From contig NZ_BMOQ01000004.1 in NCBI RefSeq assembly GCF_014647155.1, positions 342,913 through 406,912 on the forward strand: a stretch of 64,000 nt of DNA. Reading direction: 5' to 3'. Below, piece by piece: positions 34,894 through 44,252 of the stretch. Both the position numbers and the translations under genes were made by a program. The DNA is from Halarchaeum nitratireducens (GTDB lineage Archaea; Halobacteriota; Halobacteria; Halobacteriales; Halobacteriaceae). Under the pieces are notes generated by a model. That model saw nothing but the letters and a program-made list of their open reading frames with translations, made no database searches and had not been told where the DNA came from. Position 1 is the stretch's first letter; each line of letters opens with the position of its first letter.

Positions 34894-37002
34894 TCAGGCC
34901 GAGAAGAGGAAGACGCCGTAGGCGATGACGAGCATGATGAAGGCGTGTTTCGCGCCCGAGCGGATGTCCGTCTCGCTCATCTGCCCGGCGACGAACCCCG
35001 AGCAGACGGCTTGGACGAGGGCGGTGTGAAAGAAGAGGAGGCTGTAGGCGGCCTTCTTCTCCTCGGTGAGTTGCCCGATGCTCCCGAGCGACTGGCCGGC
35101 GGGACCGGCGAACTGATCGGCGGTCGGGATCGCGGGGACGAAGATAGTGTCGAGCGCGACGATGATGGCGATGAAGACGAAGAACGCGAGGTAGATGACG
35201 ACGAGGTAGGTGACGAGCTCGTTCCGGCGTTCGCGCTTGAGGCGCTGCGTCGATTGGGCCTCGTCAGCGGCGATCCGGAGGACGGGCGCGAGGTCGCTCG
35301 TCGCGCTCATCGCGTTCGTCGTGAGCGTGACGACGCGGGTGATCATCGGCGTTCGAACCCGGGTCTCGAAGCGCTTGAGTGCGGCCTCGACCGGCGCGCC
35401 CCAGCGGACGTCCGTCCACGTCCGGTCGACTTCCTCGTTCAGGCCGCCGAGGTCGCCGCGGGCGACGCGTTCGATGCTGGCGACGATCGGCATCCCGGCC
35501 TCGTTCGTGCTCGCCAGCCGATCGAGGAAGTCGGGGACGGCGCGCTCGACGGCCTCCAGTCGGCGCTTTCGGATCTCCCAGACGACCGCGAACGTCCCGA
35601 TGAGGAAGAGCAGCGCCTGCACGACGGCGTCGTCGAACATCGGGAGGAGGGTTTCGAGGGCCGCGGGGCGGACGAGCGCGAGGAGCGAGAGATCACGTTC
35701 GGCGAGCGTGAGCCCCCAGCGGACGGCGATCGAGAGCACGGCGAGCGGGGCAGTGAGGGCGAGGAGCCAGACCGGGCGTTCGGTGATCGTCTCGATCGGA
35801 TGCGTGAGCGCGTATCGGATCGGGGCGAGGGCGTTGTAGGCACGGAGGCGCGCGCGATTTCGCGCGGCGGTCGTGACGCCGTCCGACTCGATCGCTCGGG
35901 CCGCGACGCCGCCGTCGGCCGCGGTGCTGACCTCGTCGGGCGTCCGGGTGACGTAGTCGTAGCGCACCGTGGCCTCCTGCTCGCCGTTCCCGCCCTGCGT
36001 GTCGCTCGTGATCGTATCGAGGTAGACGACGAACCCCAGCGTCGCCAGCGGGAGGATCAGGTAGGTGAACGCGCGGAGGAAGTCCAGCGTCCCGCCGGAG
36101 ACGAGGCCGATGACGACGAGGATGGTGATGAGGAAGAGCGGACCGGCGACGAAGACGGTGACGTACCCCTCGGCGAGCGTCGAGAGCAGTTCGAGGAAGC
36201 GTTGCTGGTCGCTTTCGGCCTCTTCTTTGTACTGGTCGTACTCGTTGCGTAGGAAGACGCTGACGCTCTGCCCCGACTGGAGGACGCTCGTCAGGTTCTC
36301 GACGAACTCCTGAAGCTCCTCGCTCGGGGTCCGCCGGCCGGTCCGGCGCAGCGCGCTGATGACGTCCGCGCCGAAGAGGTCGATGTCGCGGACGGTGACG
36401 CCGAACTCGGCGGCGGTCTCGCCGTAGACGTGCTGGTTGCCCGAGAGGATCCGCAGGATCTTCGTGAACCCCATCCCGGAGCGCGAGAGCGCGAACATGA
36501 ACGCGATGTTGCGCTGGAGGGTGTTGTCGATGAAGCGCTCGCGCTCGCCCGCCCTGTACTGCGGGAGGTACCATCGGTACTGGTACGCGCTCACGCCCGC
36601 GAGCAGGCCGACGCCGACGCCCGCGAGCGCGACGACCGCGAACAGCTCGACCGGGGAGAACGACGCGGCGATCGGGACCGTCGTGCTCAGCCGGGCGGCG
36701 GCGACGTCGAGGAGGAGGAGAGCCGCGACGCCGAGATAGAGGCCGAAGACGCTGCCGATGACGAGCGCGACGCTCGTGTAGAGGTAGGTGACGGACGCGT
36801 ACGCCGCGTACGGCCGGGAGACGTGTGCGGCACGGAGCGAGCGGACGTGTCCCTGATTCACGCGCTGGCGCGAGCGGGCGAGCGAGCCGAACAGGCCGAT
36901 GGCGAGGCGTCGCATCAGTCGTTCGACCGTGTCGCTCAACGGGACGCAGGCGAGACCGACGAGGAGGACGCTACCGACGGCGAGCGGGAGGTACTCCAGC
37001 AC
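34894..37002 (-). CDS. Second pilus/secretion membrane platform protein (TadC/T2SSF type)
   Basis: A 702-residue membrane protein with two T2SSF-like domains. The first includes NTLQRNIAFMFALSRSGMGFTKIL (about 150-175); the second includes LASTNEAGMPIVASIERVARGDL. Hydrophobic helices lie at the N-terminus, after each domain and at the C-terminus. It is the partner of the ATPase encoded 3 nt upstream. It is a diverged paralogue of the 676-residue protein at 24078. The GTG at 37002 is the only start near the first helix. No pilin genes adjoin it here. Confidence 0.88.
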   Translation of the reverse strand: MLEYLPLAVGSVLLVGLACVPLSDTVERLMRRLAIGLFGSLARSRQRVNQGHVRSLRAAHVSRPYAAYASVTYLYTSVALVIGSVFGLYLGVAALLLLDVAAARLSTTVPIAASFSPVELFAVVALAGVGVGLLAGVSAYQYRWYLPQYRAGERERFIDNTLQRNIAFMFALSRSGMGFTKILRILSGNQHVYGETAAEFGVTVRDIDLFGADVISALRRTGRRTPSEELQEFVENLTSVLQSGQSVSVFLRNEYDQYKEEAESDQQRFLELLSTLAEGYVTVFVAGPLFLITILVVIGLVSGGTLDFLRAFTYLILPLATLGFVVYLDTITSDTQGGNGEQEATVRYDYVTRTPDEVSTAADGGVAARAIESDGVTTAARNRARLRAYNALAPIRYALTHPIETITERPVWLLALTAPLAVLSIAVRWGLTLAERDLSLLALVRPAALETLLPMFDDAVVQALLFLIGTFAVVWEIRKRRLEAVERAVPDFLDRLASTNEAGMPIVASIERVARGDLGGLNEEVDRTWTDVRWGAPVEAALKRFETRVRTPMITRVVTLTTNAMSATSDLAPVLRIAADEAQSTQRLKRERRNELVTYLVVIYLAFFVFIAIIVALDTIFVPAIPTADQFAGPAGQSLGSIGQLTEEKKAAYSLLFFHTALVQAVCSGFVAGQMSETDIRSGAKHAFIMLVIAYGVFLFSA

Positions 37003-37005
37003 GGC

Positions 37006-38625
37006 TCACTCCGTTTCGAGGTGGCGATCGACGCGCTCGACGACCGCTTCGGGGTCCGCGTAGTACTCGTTGACGAGGGCGGTGAACTCCCGGTAGTCCG
37101 TGACGTCGCGCTCGACGAGATAGCGCAGGACGCGCTTGCGGTTGCGGAGTTCGCGCAGGAGTTCGGAGCGCCCCCAGCCGCGATCGGCGCGGATCTCGTC
37201 GAGGACGGCGCTGTCCTGTTGGACGAAGCGATCGCTCCCCGCGTCCCACTCGAACGCCGTCGAGTAGTCGAGGTCGCCGGTCCGCTGATCGATCCCCTCG
37301 ATCTCGGCGATGACGCGGTTGCGCCGGACGCGCTCGTCGCCGACGTAGGTGAGCGTCTGGACGCAGAGGATGTCGAGGCTCTGGATCATCGCCCGCGGGA
37401 CGTTGATCGGGTCGTTTTCCAACCTATTTATCGCGGTCTGGACGCTGTCGGCGTGCATCGTCGAGTACGTCGTGTGGCCGGTGTTCATCGCCTGGAACAG
37501 CGTCATCGCCTCCTCCCCGCGCACCTCGCCGACGATGATGTACTCGGGGCGGTGGCGCAGCGCGGAGCGCAGCAGGTCGTACATCGTGATGTCCGAGTTT
37601 TCCCCGAGGCTCTCGCGCGTCACGGAGGAGAGCCAGTTATCGTGGTAGAGGGTGAGCTCGCGGGTGTCCTCGATGGTGAGCACCTTCGAGCGCGGCGGGA
37701 CGAACATCGAGACGGCGTTCATGCTCGTCGTCTTCCCCGACGCCGTCCCGCCGGCGAACAGCAGGCTCTTGTTGGACTCGATGGCGAGCCAGAGGTACGC
37801 CATCTGATCGAGGTCGAACGTCTCGTAGTCGACAAGCGTCGCGGGCGTGAACGGCTCCTCCGAGTACTGGCGGATGGTGAACGCCGACCCGCGCGGCGTC
37901 ACCTCCTCGCCGAGCGCGAGTTCGGCCCGCGAGCCGTCGGGGAGCGTCGTCTCCGTCACGGGGTCGCCCACGCTGATGTGGCGACCCGACTGCTGGGCGA
38001 GGCGGACGACGAAGTTGTCGAGCTCCTCGCGCTCGTAGGAGATGTTCGTCTCGATGTCGGTATAGCGGTCGTGATAGACGAACAGCGGGATCTCGTACCC
38101 GTCGCAGGAGATGTCCTCGACGTGGTCGTCGTGCATCACCGGGTCGAGCTGGTCGTACCCCTCGAACGCCCGGTGGAGGTAGTAAAAGAGCCGGTGGAAG
38201 GTCTCGGGGGTGACGTCCGCGCCGTACTCCTCTAAGAGCTTGCGGGTCCGATCCCGGAGGACGGATTCGGCCTCGTCGGGGTCGTATTCGGCGTCGTAGA
38301 CGAGCGTGTCGCGGACGTCGGCGAAGAGGTTCGAGAGGAGGTCGCGCTCGACGTCGTCGAGGTCGGGTTCGACGACGTGGTATCGGTGTTCGTTGGCCTC
38401 GTCGTCGTACCCGACCCAGACGAACGCGTACGGGGCGTTGACCCAGTAGCGGTCCACCTCCTCGTACCCCTCCAGCCCGTCGAACGTGACGAGGGGATCG
38501 TGGTCCGCCGGTCGGTAGTCCTCGGCGGGGACCGTCGAACCGCGGAGCACCTCGACCGTTCGGGCGAGACGCCACTGCAACCGCTCGACGCGGCCCGAGA
38601 CCGAGTCGGGAAACTGACTAGACAT
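37006..38625 (-). CDS. Second pilus/secretion assembly ATPase (PilB/VirB11 type)
   Basis: A 539-residue assembly ATPase with Walker A AGGTASGKT (about 287-295), TIEDTREL, Walker B-like IVGEVRGEE and the His box GHTTYSTMHAD. It aligns end to end with the core of the larger ATPase at 21319 (same DRYWVNAPYAFV and HVEDISCDGYEIP stretches). It lacks the acidic linker and long C-terminal tail. The ATG at 38625 gives MSSQFPDSVSG. It is cotranscribed with the platform gene 3 nt downstream. Confidence 0.88.
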   Translation of the reverse strand: MSSQFPDSVSGRVERLQWRLARTVEVLRGSTVPAEDYRPADHDPLVTFDGLEGYEEVDRYWVNAPYAFVWVGYDDEANEHRYHVVEPDLDDVERDLLSNLFADVRDTLVYDAEYDPDEAESVLRDRTRKLLEEYGADVTPETFHRLFYYLHRAFEGYDQLDPVMHDDHVEDISCDGYEIPLFVYHDRYTDIETNISYEREELDNFVVRLAQQSGRHISVGDPVTETTLPDGSRAELALGEEVTPRGSAFTIRQYSEEPFTPATLVDYETFDLDQMAYLWLAIESNKSLLFAGGTASGKTTSMNAVSMFVPPRSKVLTIEDTRELTLYHDNWLSSVTRESLGENSDITMYDLLRSALRHRPEYIIVGEVRGEEAMTLFQAMNTGHTTYSTMHADSVQTAINRLENDPINVPRAMIQSLDILCVQTLTYVGDERVRRNRVIAEIEGIDQRTGDLDYSTAFEWDAGSDRFVQQDSAVLDEIRADRGWGRSELLRELRNRKRVLRYLVERDVTDYREFTALVNEYYADPEAVVERVDRHLETE

Positions 38626-38733
38626 CGAGGCTCTACCCGACAACCACACCGCCGGCGGGTAAAAAGTTGTCCGCACGCGGAATCGCGGCGTCACGTTCAA
38701 GTCGTGGGACACCGTACCGTAGAGCGTACTCAG

Positions 38734-39207
38734 ATGCGGCGCGAGGATTTCACGCTCGACGTCAGCGACGTGGAGTGGGTGGAGACGGGCGGCGACCCGC
38801 AGCGGCCGACGGTCACCATCGACTTCGACGGCTCACGAACCGATCTCGACGAACGCCTCACCGGCTCCGAGGAGCAGGCGCTCGATGCCGACGAGACCGA
38901 CGTAACGCTCCGTTTGCAGGGAGACCCCGACGATCCCACGACGACGGGCGTCGTCGCCGTCACGGATCGAGTCACCGGCGGCCTCCTCCTCGAACTGGAC
39001 GAGGACGCCGACGACGTGCTCCGGTTCGTCCGGGCCGCGCGCACGTACGGCGAACGCTCGGAGACCGACGACGGCGGCTATCGCGTCGTCGTCGCCGTCG
39101 ACGGCGAGCCCGTGCGCGCCTACGAGAAGGAGACCTTCCTCGTCTACAGCGAGGACGGCGACCTCCTGCGCAGCCGCAGCCTCATCCCGGGCGGCGTCGA
39201 GCTGTAG
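38734..39207 (+). CDS. Conserved haloarchaeal protein (DUF5793-like)
   Basis: A 157-residue acidic soluble protein starting MRREDFTLDVSDVEWVE and ending RSRSLIPGGVEL. The middle reads TGVVAVTDRVTGGLLLELDEDADDVLRFVRAARTYG. I recall this as DUF5793, restricted to haloarchaea; not verified. It has no catalytic motif and probably adopts a beta-rich fold. It is divergent from the second pilus ATPase gene, with 108 nt between starts. Confidence 0.78.
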   Translation: MRREDFTLDVSDVEWVETGGDPQRPTVTIDFDGSRTDLDERLTGSEEQALDADETDVTLRLQGDPDDPTTTGVVAVTDRVTGGLLLELDEDADDVLRFVRAARTYGERSETDDGGYRVVVAVDGEPVRAYEKETFLVYSEDGDLLRSRSLIPGGVEL

Positions 39208-39259
39208 TCGAAGCGAACCGAACCATAGGCCTTTCTCCACGGCGCCGCCACTCCCCCGT

Positions 39260-40615
39260 ATGGACCTCTTCGGCACCGCGGGTATCCGCGGGAGCGCGCG
39301 TCACCGTGTGACGCCGGAACTCGCCCTCGCCGTCGGTCGCGCGGCCGGTCGGCGCGTCGGCTCCGACGCGTTCGTCGTCGGCCGCGACGGCCGCGAGACG
39401 GGCGACGCCCTCGAAGCGGCGATGGTCGCCGGTCTCGAATCCGCCGGCGCGGACGTCCGGGTCGTCGGACGGGTACCGACGCCCGCCCTCGCGTGGGCCT
39501 CGCGCGGCCGCCACGGCGTCATGCTCACCGCCTCGCACAACCCGCCGGCGGACAACGGCATCAAGCTCTTCGCGGACGGCGTCGAGTACGGCGACGACGC
39601 CGAGTCGGCGATCGAGTCGGGCGTCGCGGCCGACGAGGGTCCCGTCGCGTGGGACGCGTGGGGGTCGCGCGAGCGCGTCGACGTCCTCGATGACTACCGC
39701 ACGGCAGTCGTCGATTACGCCCGCGGCCACGGCGCGCCCCTCGACGGGCTCCGCGTCGCCTGCGACTGCGGGAACGGGATGGCCGCGCGCGCGGTCCCGC
39801 AGGTCCTGCGTGCGCTCGGCGCGACTGTCACGGCGCTGAACGCCAACGTCGACGGGCACTTCCCGGGACGGCCGAGCAAGCCGACGCCCGAGACGGTCAG
39901 CGACCTCCGAGGGGTCGTCGCCGACGGCGGCGCGGATATCGGCCTCGCGCACGACGGCGACGCGGATCGGATCGTCGTCGTCGCCGGCGACGGCGACATC
40001 GTCCACGAGGACACCGTGCTCGCGGTGCTCGCCGAGCACTACACGCGCGCGAGCGACGCCGACGACCCCATGGTCGTGACGACGCCGAACGCCTCCGCGC
40101 GGATCGACGAGCGCGTCCGCGCGGCCGGCGGGCGAACCGAACGCGTCCGCCTCGGTGCGCTCCACGAGGGGATCGCGGCCGCCCGCGAGGCCGGTGGCGA
40201 CGTCGTCTTCGCGGCCGAGCCGTGGAAACACGTCCATCCGGCGTTCGGCGGGTGGATCGACGGCGTCGCCTCCGCGGCGGTGTTCGCGCGTCTCGTCGCC
40301 GACGCCGGCGACCTCGCGACCCTCCGCGCGCCCGTGACCGAACGCCCCTATCGGAAGGTCTCGGTCGAGTGTCCGGACGACGCCAAGGCGGACGCGATGG
40401 CCGCTCTCGAGGAGACGCTCCCGGCGGCGTTCCCCGACGCGGACGTCGAGACGGAGTACGGCGTCCGCCTCACGCTCCCCGACGACGCGTGGACGCTCGT
40501 GCGTCCGTCCGGAACGGAGCCCTACGTCCGAATCTACGCCGAGAGCGAGGACGTCGACGCGCTCGTCGCGGACGTGCGCGCGGTCGTCGCGGACGCAATC
40601 TCGGACGCGACGTAG
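39260..40615 (+). CDS. Phosphohexomutase (phosphoglucosamine/phosphomannomutase family, GlmM-like)
   Basis: A 451-residue alpha-D-phosphohexomutase. The phosphoserine loop MLTASHNPPADNG holds Ser92. The metal loop reads AHDGDADRIVV, the sugar-binding loop AAEPWKH and the phosphate-binding loop RPSGTEPYVRIY. Such enzymes move phosphate between C1 and C6 of glucose, mannose or glucosamine phosphates, feeding glycan and nucleotide-sugar synthesis. The specific substrate cannot be fixed: the sugar loop normally reads GEMSGH or GEQSGH, and here it is AEPWKH, a divergent form. Confidence 0.87.
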   Translation: MDLFGTAGIRGSARHRVTPELALAVGRAAGRRVGSDAFVVGRDGRETGDALEAAMVAGLESAGADVRVVGRVPTPALAWASRGRHGVMLTASHNPPADNGIKLFADGVEYGDDAESAIESGVAADEGPVAWDAWGSRERVDVLDDYRTAVVDYARGHGAPLDGLRVACDCGNGMAARAVPQVLRALGATVTALNANVDGHFPGRPSKPTPETVSDLRGVVADGGADIGLAHDGDADRIVVVAGDGDIVHEDTVLAVLAEHYTRASDADDPMVVTTPNASARIDERVRAAGGRTERVRLGALHEGIAAAREAGGDVVFAAEPWKHVHPAFGGWIDGVASAAVFARLVADAGDLATLRAPVTERPYRKVSVECPDDAKADAMAALEETLPAAFPDADVETEYGVRLTLPDDAWTLVRPSGTEPYVRIYAESEDVDALVADVRAVVADAISDAT

Positions 40616-40682
40616 TCGAGGACTACCCGTCCCGTCGTCGGACCGCGCGACGCTTTTGTCGGCGTCGCCCGATATCGTAGTT

Positions 40683-41075
40683 ATGTCAGTCGACGCGCTG
40701 CTCGACGCCGCCCGCGACGCCTGCGAGAACGCTCACGTCCCCTACTCCGACTACCCGGTCGGCGCCGCGCTCCGAACCGCCGACGGAACGGTGTACGTCG
40801 GCTGTAACGTCGAGAACGCGAACTACTCGAACAGCCTGCACGCGGAGGAGGTCGCGCTCGGTGACGCCGTGAAAAACGGCCACGACGCGTTCGACGCGCT
40901 CGCCGTCTCCTCGGGCGCCCGCGACGGCGTGACGCCCTGCGGGATGTGTCGGCAGACGCTCGTCGAGTTCTGCGGCGACGACCTCCCGATCTACTGCGAC
41001 ACCGGAGACGGCGTCGAGCGCCACGAGCTCGGCGTCCTGCTGCCGGACACGATCACCGCCGCGAACCTCGACTAG
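40683..41075 (+). CDS. cdd: Cytidine deaminase
   Basis: A 130-residue deaminase that converts (deoxy)cytidine to (deoxy)uridine in pyrimidine salvage. The zinc site is His53-Ala-Glu55 (SLHAEEVA) with Cys86 and Cys89 (TPCGMCRQ); NVENANYSN binds substrate. Small tetrameric enzymes usually have Cys in place of His53, so this one has the His-Cys-Cys ligand set known from the larger E. coli type. The stop codon overlaps the convergent transporter gene. Confidence 0.94.
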   Translation: MSVDALLDAARDACENAHVPYSDYPVGAALRTADGTVYVGCNVENANYSNSLHAEEVALGDAVKNGHDAFDALAVSSGARDGVTPCGMCRQTLVEFCGDDLPIYCDTGDGVERHELGVLLPDTITAANLD

Positions 41076-41983
41076 GCGAGCAGTCGGGCGACGACGCGTC
41101 GGTTGACGAGGAGGAACCCGCAGACGATGAGCGCGAAGCCGCCGACGAGCGGGAGCGTCAGCGGCTCGTCGAGGAAGAGGACGCTCACGACCGCGGTGAC
41201 GATCGGGACGAAGTAGGAGACGAGCGTCGTTCTGGCCGCGCCGATCTCCGCGATCAGCGTGAAGTACGCGACGTACGCGATCGCGGTCGCGGCGATCGCC
41301 AGATACGCGAGCGACCAGTAGAAGGTCGGACCGGCGGCACCGAGAGTGAGCGGCTCGCCGAGTGCCCACGCCGTCGCGGCGAGGCCGATCCCGCCACAGA
41401 GGAGCGCCCACGACGTGCTCGCGACCGTGTCGATGTCCGCCGGGAAACGCTGGCTCCCGACGCTCCCGACGGCGACGCAGATCGCCGCGCCGAGCAGGAG
41501 GACCTCACCGAGCGTGTGCGCGCCGCCGAACTGGCTCGGGTCGGGCCGCGCGATGACGACGACGCCGAGGATCCCGAGGAAGACGCCGATGGCCTGACTC
41601 GCCGAGAGCTCGTCCTCGGGGACGACGATCGCCGCGAGCGCCGTGGCGATGACGGGGTTGAGGCTGAAGAGGACGGAGCTCACGCTGCTCGTGACGTACT
41701 GCTGGCCAGCGAAGAGCAGGGCGTTCGCGCCGCCCGTGATGAACAGCGCACCGAAGCCGACGACGACGAAGTCGCTGCGCGAGCGCGGGAGCCACCGGTC
41801 ATCGCTGTCGGCGAGGAGCGCGGCCGCGGGAACGGCGACGACGCCCGCGACGAGGAGTCGGAGCGCGGCGAAGAAGACCGGGGCGTCCGGGAGGGCGTTC
41901 AGACCGACCTTGATGGCGACGAAGGAGCCGCCCCACGCGAGCGCGACGTACGCGAAGAGGGCGGCGATCCGGTTCCGTGACAC
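41072..41983 (-). CDS. EamA/DMT-family transporter
   Basis: A 303-residue membrane protein with ten hydrophobic segments in two five-helix halves (about 5-140 and 150-295), as in EamA/DME drug-metabolite transporters. The ends of the halves read SLNPVIATALAAIVVPEDELS and SYFVPIVTAVVSVLFLDEPLT, the usual duplicated motif. The substrate is unknown. The start is a GTG (VSRNRIAALFA). Its 3' end overlaps cdd by 4 nt. Confidence 0.88.
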   Translation of the reverse strand: MSRNRIAALFAYVALAWGGSFVAIKVGLNALPDAPVFFAALRLLVAGVVAVPAAALLADSDDRWLPRSRSDFVVVGFGALFITGGANALLFAGQQYVTSSVSSVLFSLNPVIATALAAIVVPEDELSASQAIGVFLGILGVVVIARPDPSQFGGAHTLGEVLLLGAAICVAVGSVGSQRFPADIDTVASTSWALLCGGIGLAATAWALGEPLTLGAAGPTFYWSLAYLAIAATAIAYVAYFTLIAEIGAARTTLVSYFVPIVTAVVSVLFLDEPLTLPLVGGFALIVCGFLLVNRRVVARLLA

Positions 41984-42087
41984 GAGACGTCGCTACGATC
42001 GGGTGGTGTTTTCAGCTGTCGGAAGCGGCACGCGACGCGGCCGCGTCGCGTACGGTCTCCGTCGCCCGCGTCGAGTGTGAGCGGCCG

Positions 42088-43254
42088 TTACAGGACGCTC
42101 CACGCGTCGACGACGCGCTTCGGGCCGGTGATCTTGTTGATCCAGCGGGCCGCGGCGGCCTTCTTCAGGTTCTTCGCCGCGGGGCCGCCGAACGTCTCGA
42201 TCGGGCTGTCGAAGCCGTTGAACGACACCTGATGGGCGACGGCCTCCTCGCCGATGCTGATGAGCGTCCCCTGATCCTCGTACGTCCAGCGCTTGAGCGG
42301 GTGGCCCTCGATGGCGGCGGCGATGTTCTCGCCGACGACGTCCGCGGCCTGCCAGGCGGCCTGGGCGGTCGGCGGCGCGGGGTTCTCACCCTGATCGACG
42401 AGGGAGTTGTCGCCGATGGCGAAGACCCGATCGTCCTCCGTTCGGAGGTTCGAGCCCGCCTTCAGGCGGTTGTGCTCCTTCTCCAGATCGACGTCGCCGA
42501 GTTCGGCGGGGCCGGTGACGCCGCCGGTCCAGAGGAAGACGTCGTAGTCGAGGTCGTCGCGCTCGTCGAACTCGATGTGGTCGGCCGTCGCGGCCGTGAT
42601 CGGGTCGTCGGTCAGGATGTTGATGTCGCGCCCTTCGAGGCGGTGGCGAAGCGCGCCCTGGATCTCCGCGTTGCCCGGCGGGAAGATCTCGGGGAGCGCT
42701 TCGACGAGCGTCACGTCGATCGGCGCGTGGTTCCTGTCGCGGAACTCCGCGACCTCGCCCGCGGACTGGATGCCCGAGAGTCCCGCGCCGCCGACGACGA
42801 CCTGCGCGGGGTCGTCGCGCGTCGCGTCGCGCGCGGCCTCGCGCACCTGCTCGTGGATCTCGAGGGCGTCCGCGCGGCTCTTGAGGGTGAGGGGGTGCTC
42901 GTCCATGCCCTCGATGCCGTACGTCGCGGTCTCCGACCCGATCGCGACGAGGACGTAGTCGTAGTCGACGGTGGTGTCGTCAGCGAGGTGGACGACGCGC
43001 TCGTCGACGTCCACGTCGACGACCTCGCCCTCGACGAACTCCGTCTCGGGCTCGGCGATCTCGCCGACGGGGATGGTGAGTTTGTCCTGCACGCCCGCGT
43101 CGCGGATGATGCGATGGGACTCGTGGAGGACGAAGTGGTAATCGTTCTCCGCCACCCACGTGAGCTCGGCTCGCTCCGGGAGGTGCTTCTGGAGCGAATT
43201 GATCGCCCCGGCACCCGCGTAGCCGGCGCCGAGAACGACGACTCGTGTTGCCAT
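42088..43254 (-). CDS. ndh: NAD(P)/FAD-dependent oxidoreductase, type II NADH dehydrogenase-like
   Basis: A 388-residue two-dinucleotide-binding-fold flavoprotein. The FAD motif is VVVLGAGYAGAGA (about 4-16), the NAD(P)H motif is VVGGAGLSGIQSAGE (about 152-166), and the FAD-ribityl motif is FAIGDNSLV. The C-terminal part (about 335-388) is amphipathic, as in NDH-2 enzymes bound to the membrane face. NDH-2 passes electrons from NADH to menaquinone without proton pumping. A sulfide:quinone reductase is less likely, because the diagnostic cysteines are absent. Confidence 0.85.
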   Translation of the reverse strand: MATRVVVLGAGYAGAGAINSLQKHLPERAELTWVAENDYHFVLHESHRIIRDAGVQDKLTIPVGEIAEPETEFVEGEVVDVDVDERVVHLADDTTVDYDYVLVAIGSETATYGIEGMDEHPLTLKSRADALEIHEQVREAARDATRDDPAQVVVGGAGLSGIQSAGEVAEFRDRNHAPIDVTLVEALPEIFPPGNAEIQGALRHRLEGRDINILTDDPITAATADHIEFDERDDLDYDVFLWTGGVTGPAELGDVDLEKEHNRLKAGSNLRTEDDRVFAIGDNSLVDQGENPAPPTAQAAWQAADVVGENIAAAIEGHPLKRWTYEDQGTLISIGEEAVAHQVSFNGFDSPIETFGGPAAKNLKKAAAARWINKITGPKRVVDAWSVL

Positions 43255-43338
43255 ACGGTATCGTGCGCCGGCCGGGGATACAAAGCCTTTGGATTGCGAC
43301 GAGAGAGAAGGGTCGAAATCGACGGTCGCCGAGTCAGC

Positions 43339-43872
43339 TCAGTGCTCGGGGGGTTCCGCGGGGGCTTCCATCCGGTCGATCTTCAGGATCAGGACGTTCC
43401 CTGTGTCGTCCTTGCCGTCGACCGTTCCCTCGACGACGAGCTTCGAGAGCGGCGTCGGGCCGACGCTCACGTCGTCGCCCTCGTGGAAGTCCCGGACGCT
43501 TCCGCGCAGGTGGATCTCGGCGCGACAGAGGTCGGGGTGATGGACGCTCGTGAGACTGATCTCTTGGACGTTCGCCTCCTCGTGTGGCTCCCCGTTGTGG
43601 TACACCGGTACCTCGGCGGCCGAGTCGAGTTCCTGGACGTCGAGTGCCGTGTAAGCGTTCGAAGTCGGCTTGTACCCGCCTTTGGGGCCGGGGACGCCCT
43701 CGACCAGTTGGAGGGCCTTCAGACTCTGCATCTGGTTTCGGATCGTTCCCGGATTTCGATCGACCTCTTCCGCGATGTCCTCGCCTTTCACGGCCCCGTC
43801 CTGCTGCGTGTAGAGATCCACGAGCGCCCGCAAAATGGTCTTCTGACTCGGCGTAAGTTCGATCGATGACAT
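43339..43872 (-). CDS. Rrf2-like winged-helix transcriptional regulator
   Basis: A 177-residue protein. The N-terminal winged helix (about 5-75) reads LTPSQKTILRALVDLYTQQ, then KGEDIAEEVDRNPGTIRNQMQ and a wing with GPKGGYKPT. The C-terminal half (about 80-170) is beta-rich, with SVHHPDLCRAEIHL and GTVDGKDDTGNVLILKI, possibly a ligand-binding or small barrel domain. The GGYxPT wing resembles Rrf2 regulators, but no Fe-S cysteine cluster is present. Targets are unknown. Confidence 0.75.
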   Translation of the reverse strand: MSSIELTPSQKTILRALVDLYTQQDGAVKGEDIAEEVDRNPGTIRNQMQSLKALQLVEGVPGPKGGYKPTSNAYTALDVQELDSAAEVPVYHNGEPHEEANVQEISLTSVHHPDLCRAEIHLRGSVRDFHEGDDVSVGPTPLSKLVVEGTVDGKDDTGNVLILKIDRMEAPAEPPEH

Positions 43873-44252
43873 TGCTCATTGTACGGTTGGCGCGCGCATA
43901 AATCCCCCGACTACCAAACTACCACCCACACACGTGGACGCACGACACACGCTCAGAATCGTCCACTCGGCCGCGACCACCGAAGCGGTACGAGAGTGTC
44001 AACGCCCCGGTTCTCGGAGCGGGTATTGGCGAACGGGCGACGCCTAACGAACCGGGTCGTCGGGGAAGGTGTCGTACGCACAGCGCTCGGACGGACGGCG
44101 TCGAGATGGCCCGCGAGCCGCCTCGGTCCGCGAGCCGCGGGGGGTGATCGGGGCGGTCGCACCGGCGGGACGCCCCGTCGTGTCACCACGGGTGCGCGCC
44201 GGCGTCGCCGGAGCCCGTCGGCTTTTACCCGCGGCCACGCATCGGGATACAC
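43873..44252. other. Gene-free interval between the HTH regulator and arginase
   Basis: These 380 nt hold the two divergent promoter regions. A CTTTTACCC element (44222-44230) sits about 23-31 nt before the arginase ATG and fits a TATA-like box. Apart from that I see no convincing gene, tRNA or repeat. Open frames here have compositions typical of GC-rich chance frames. Confidence 0.5.
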
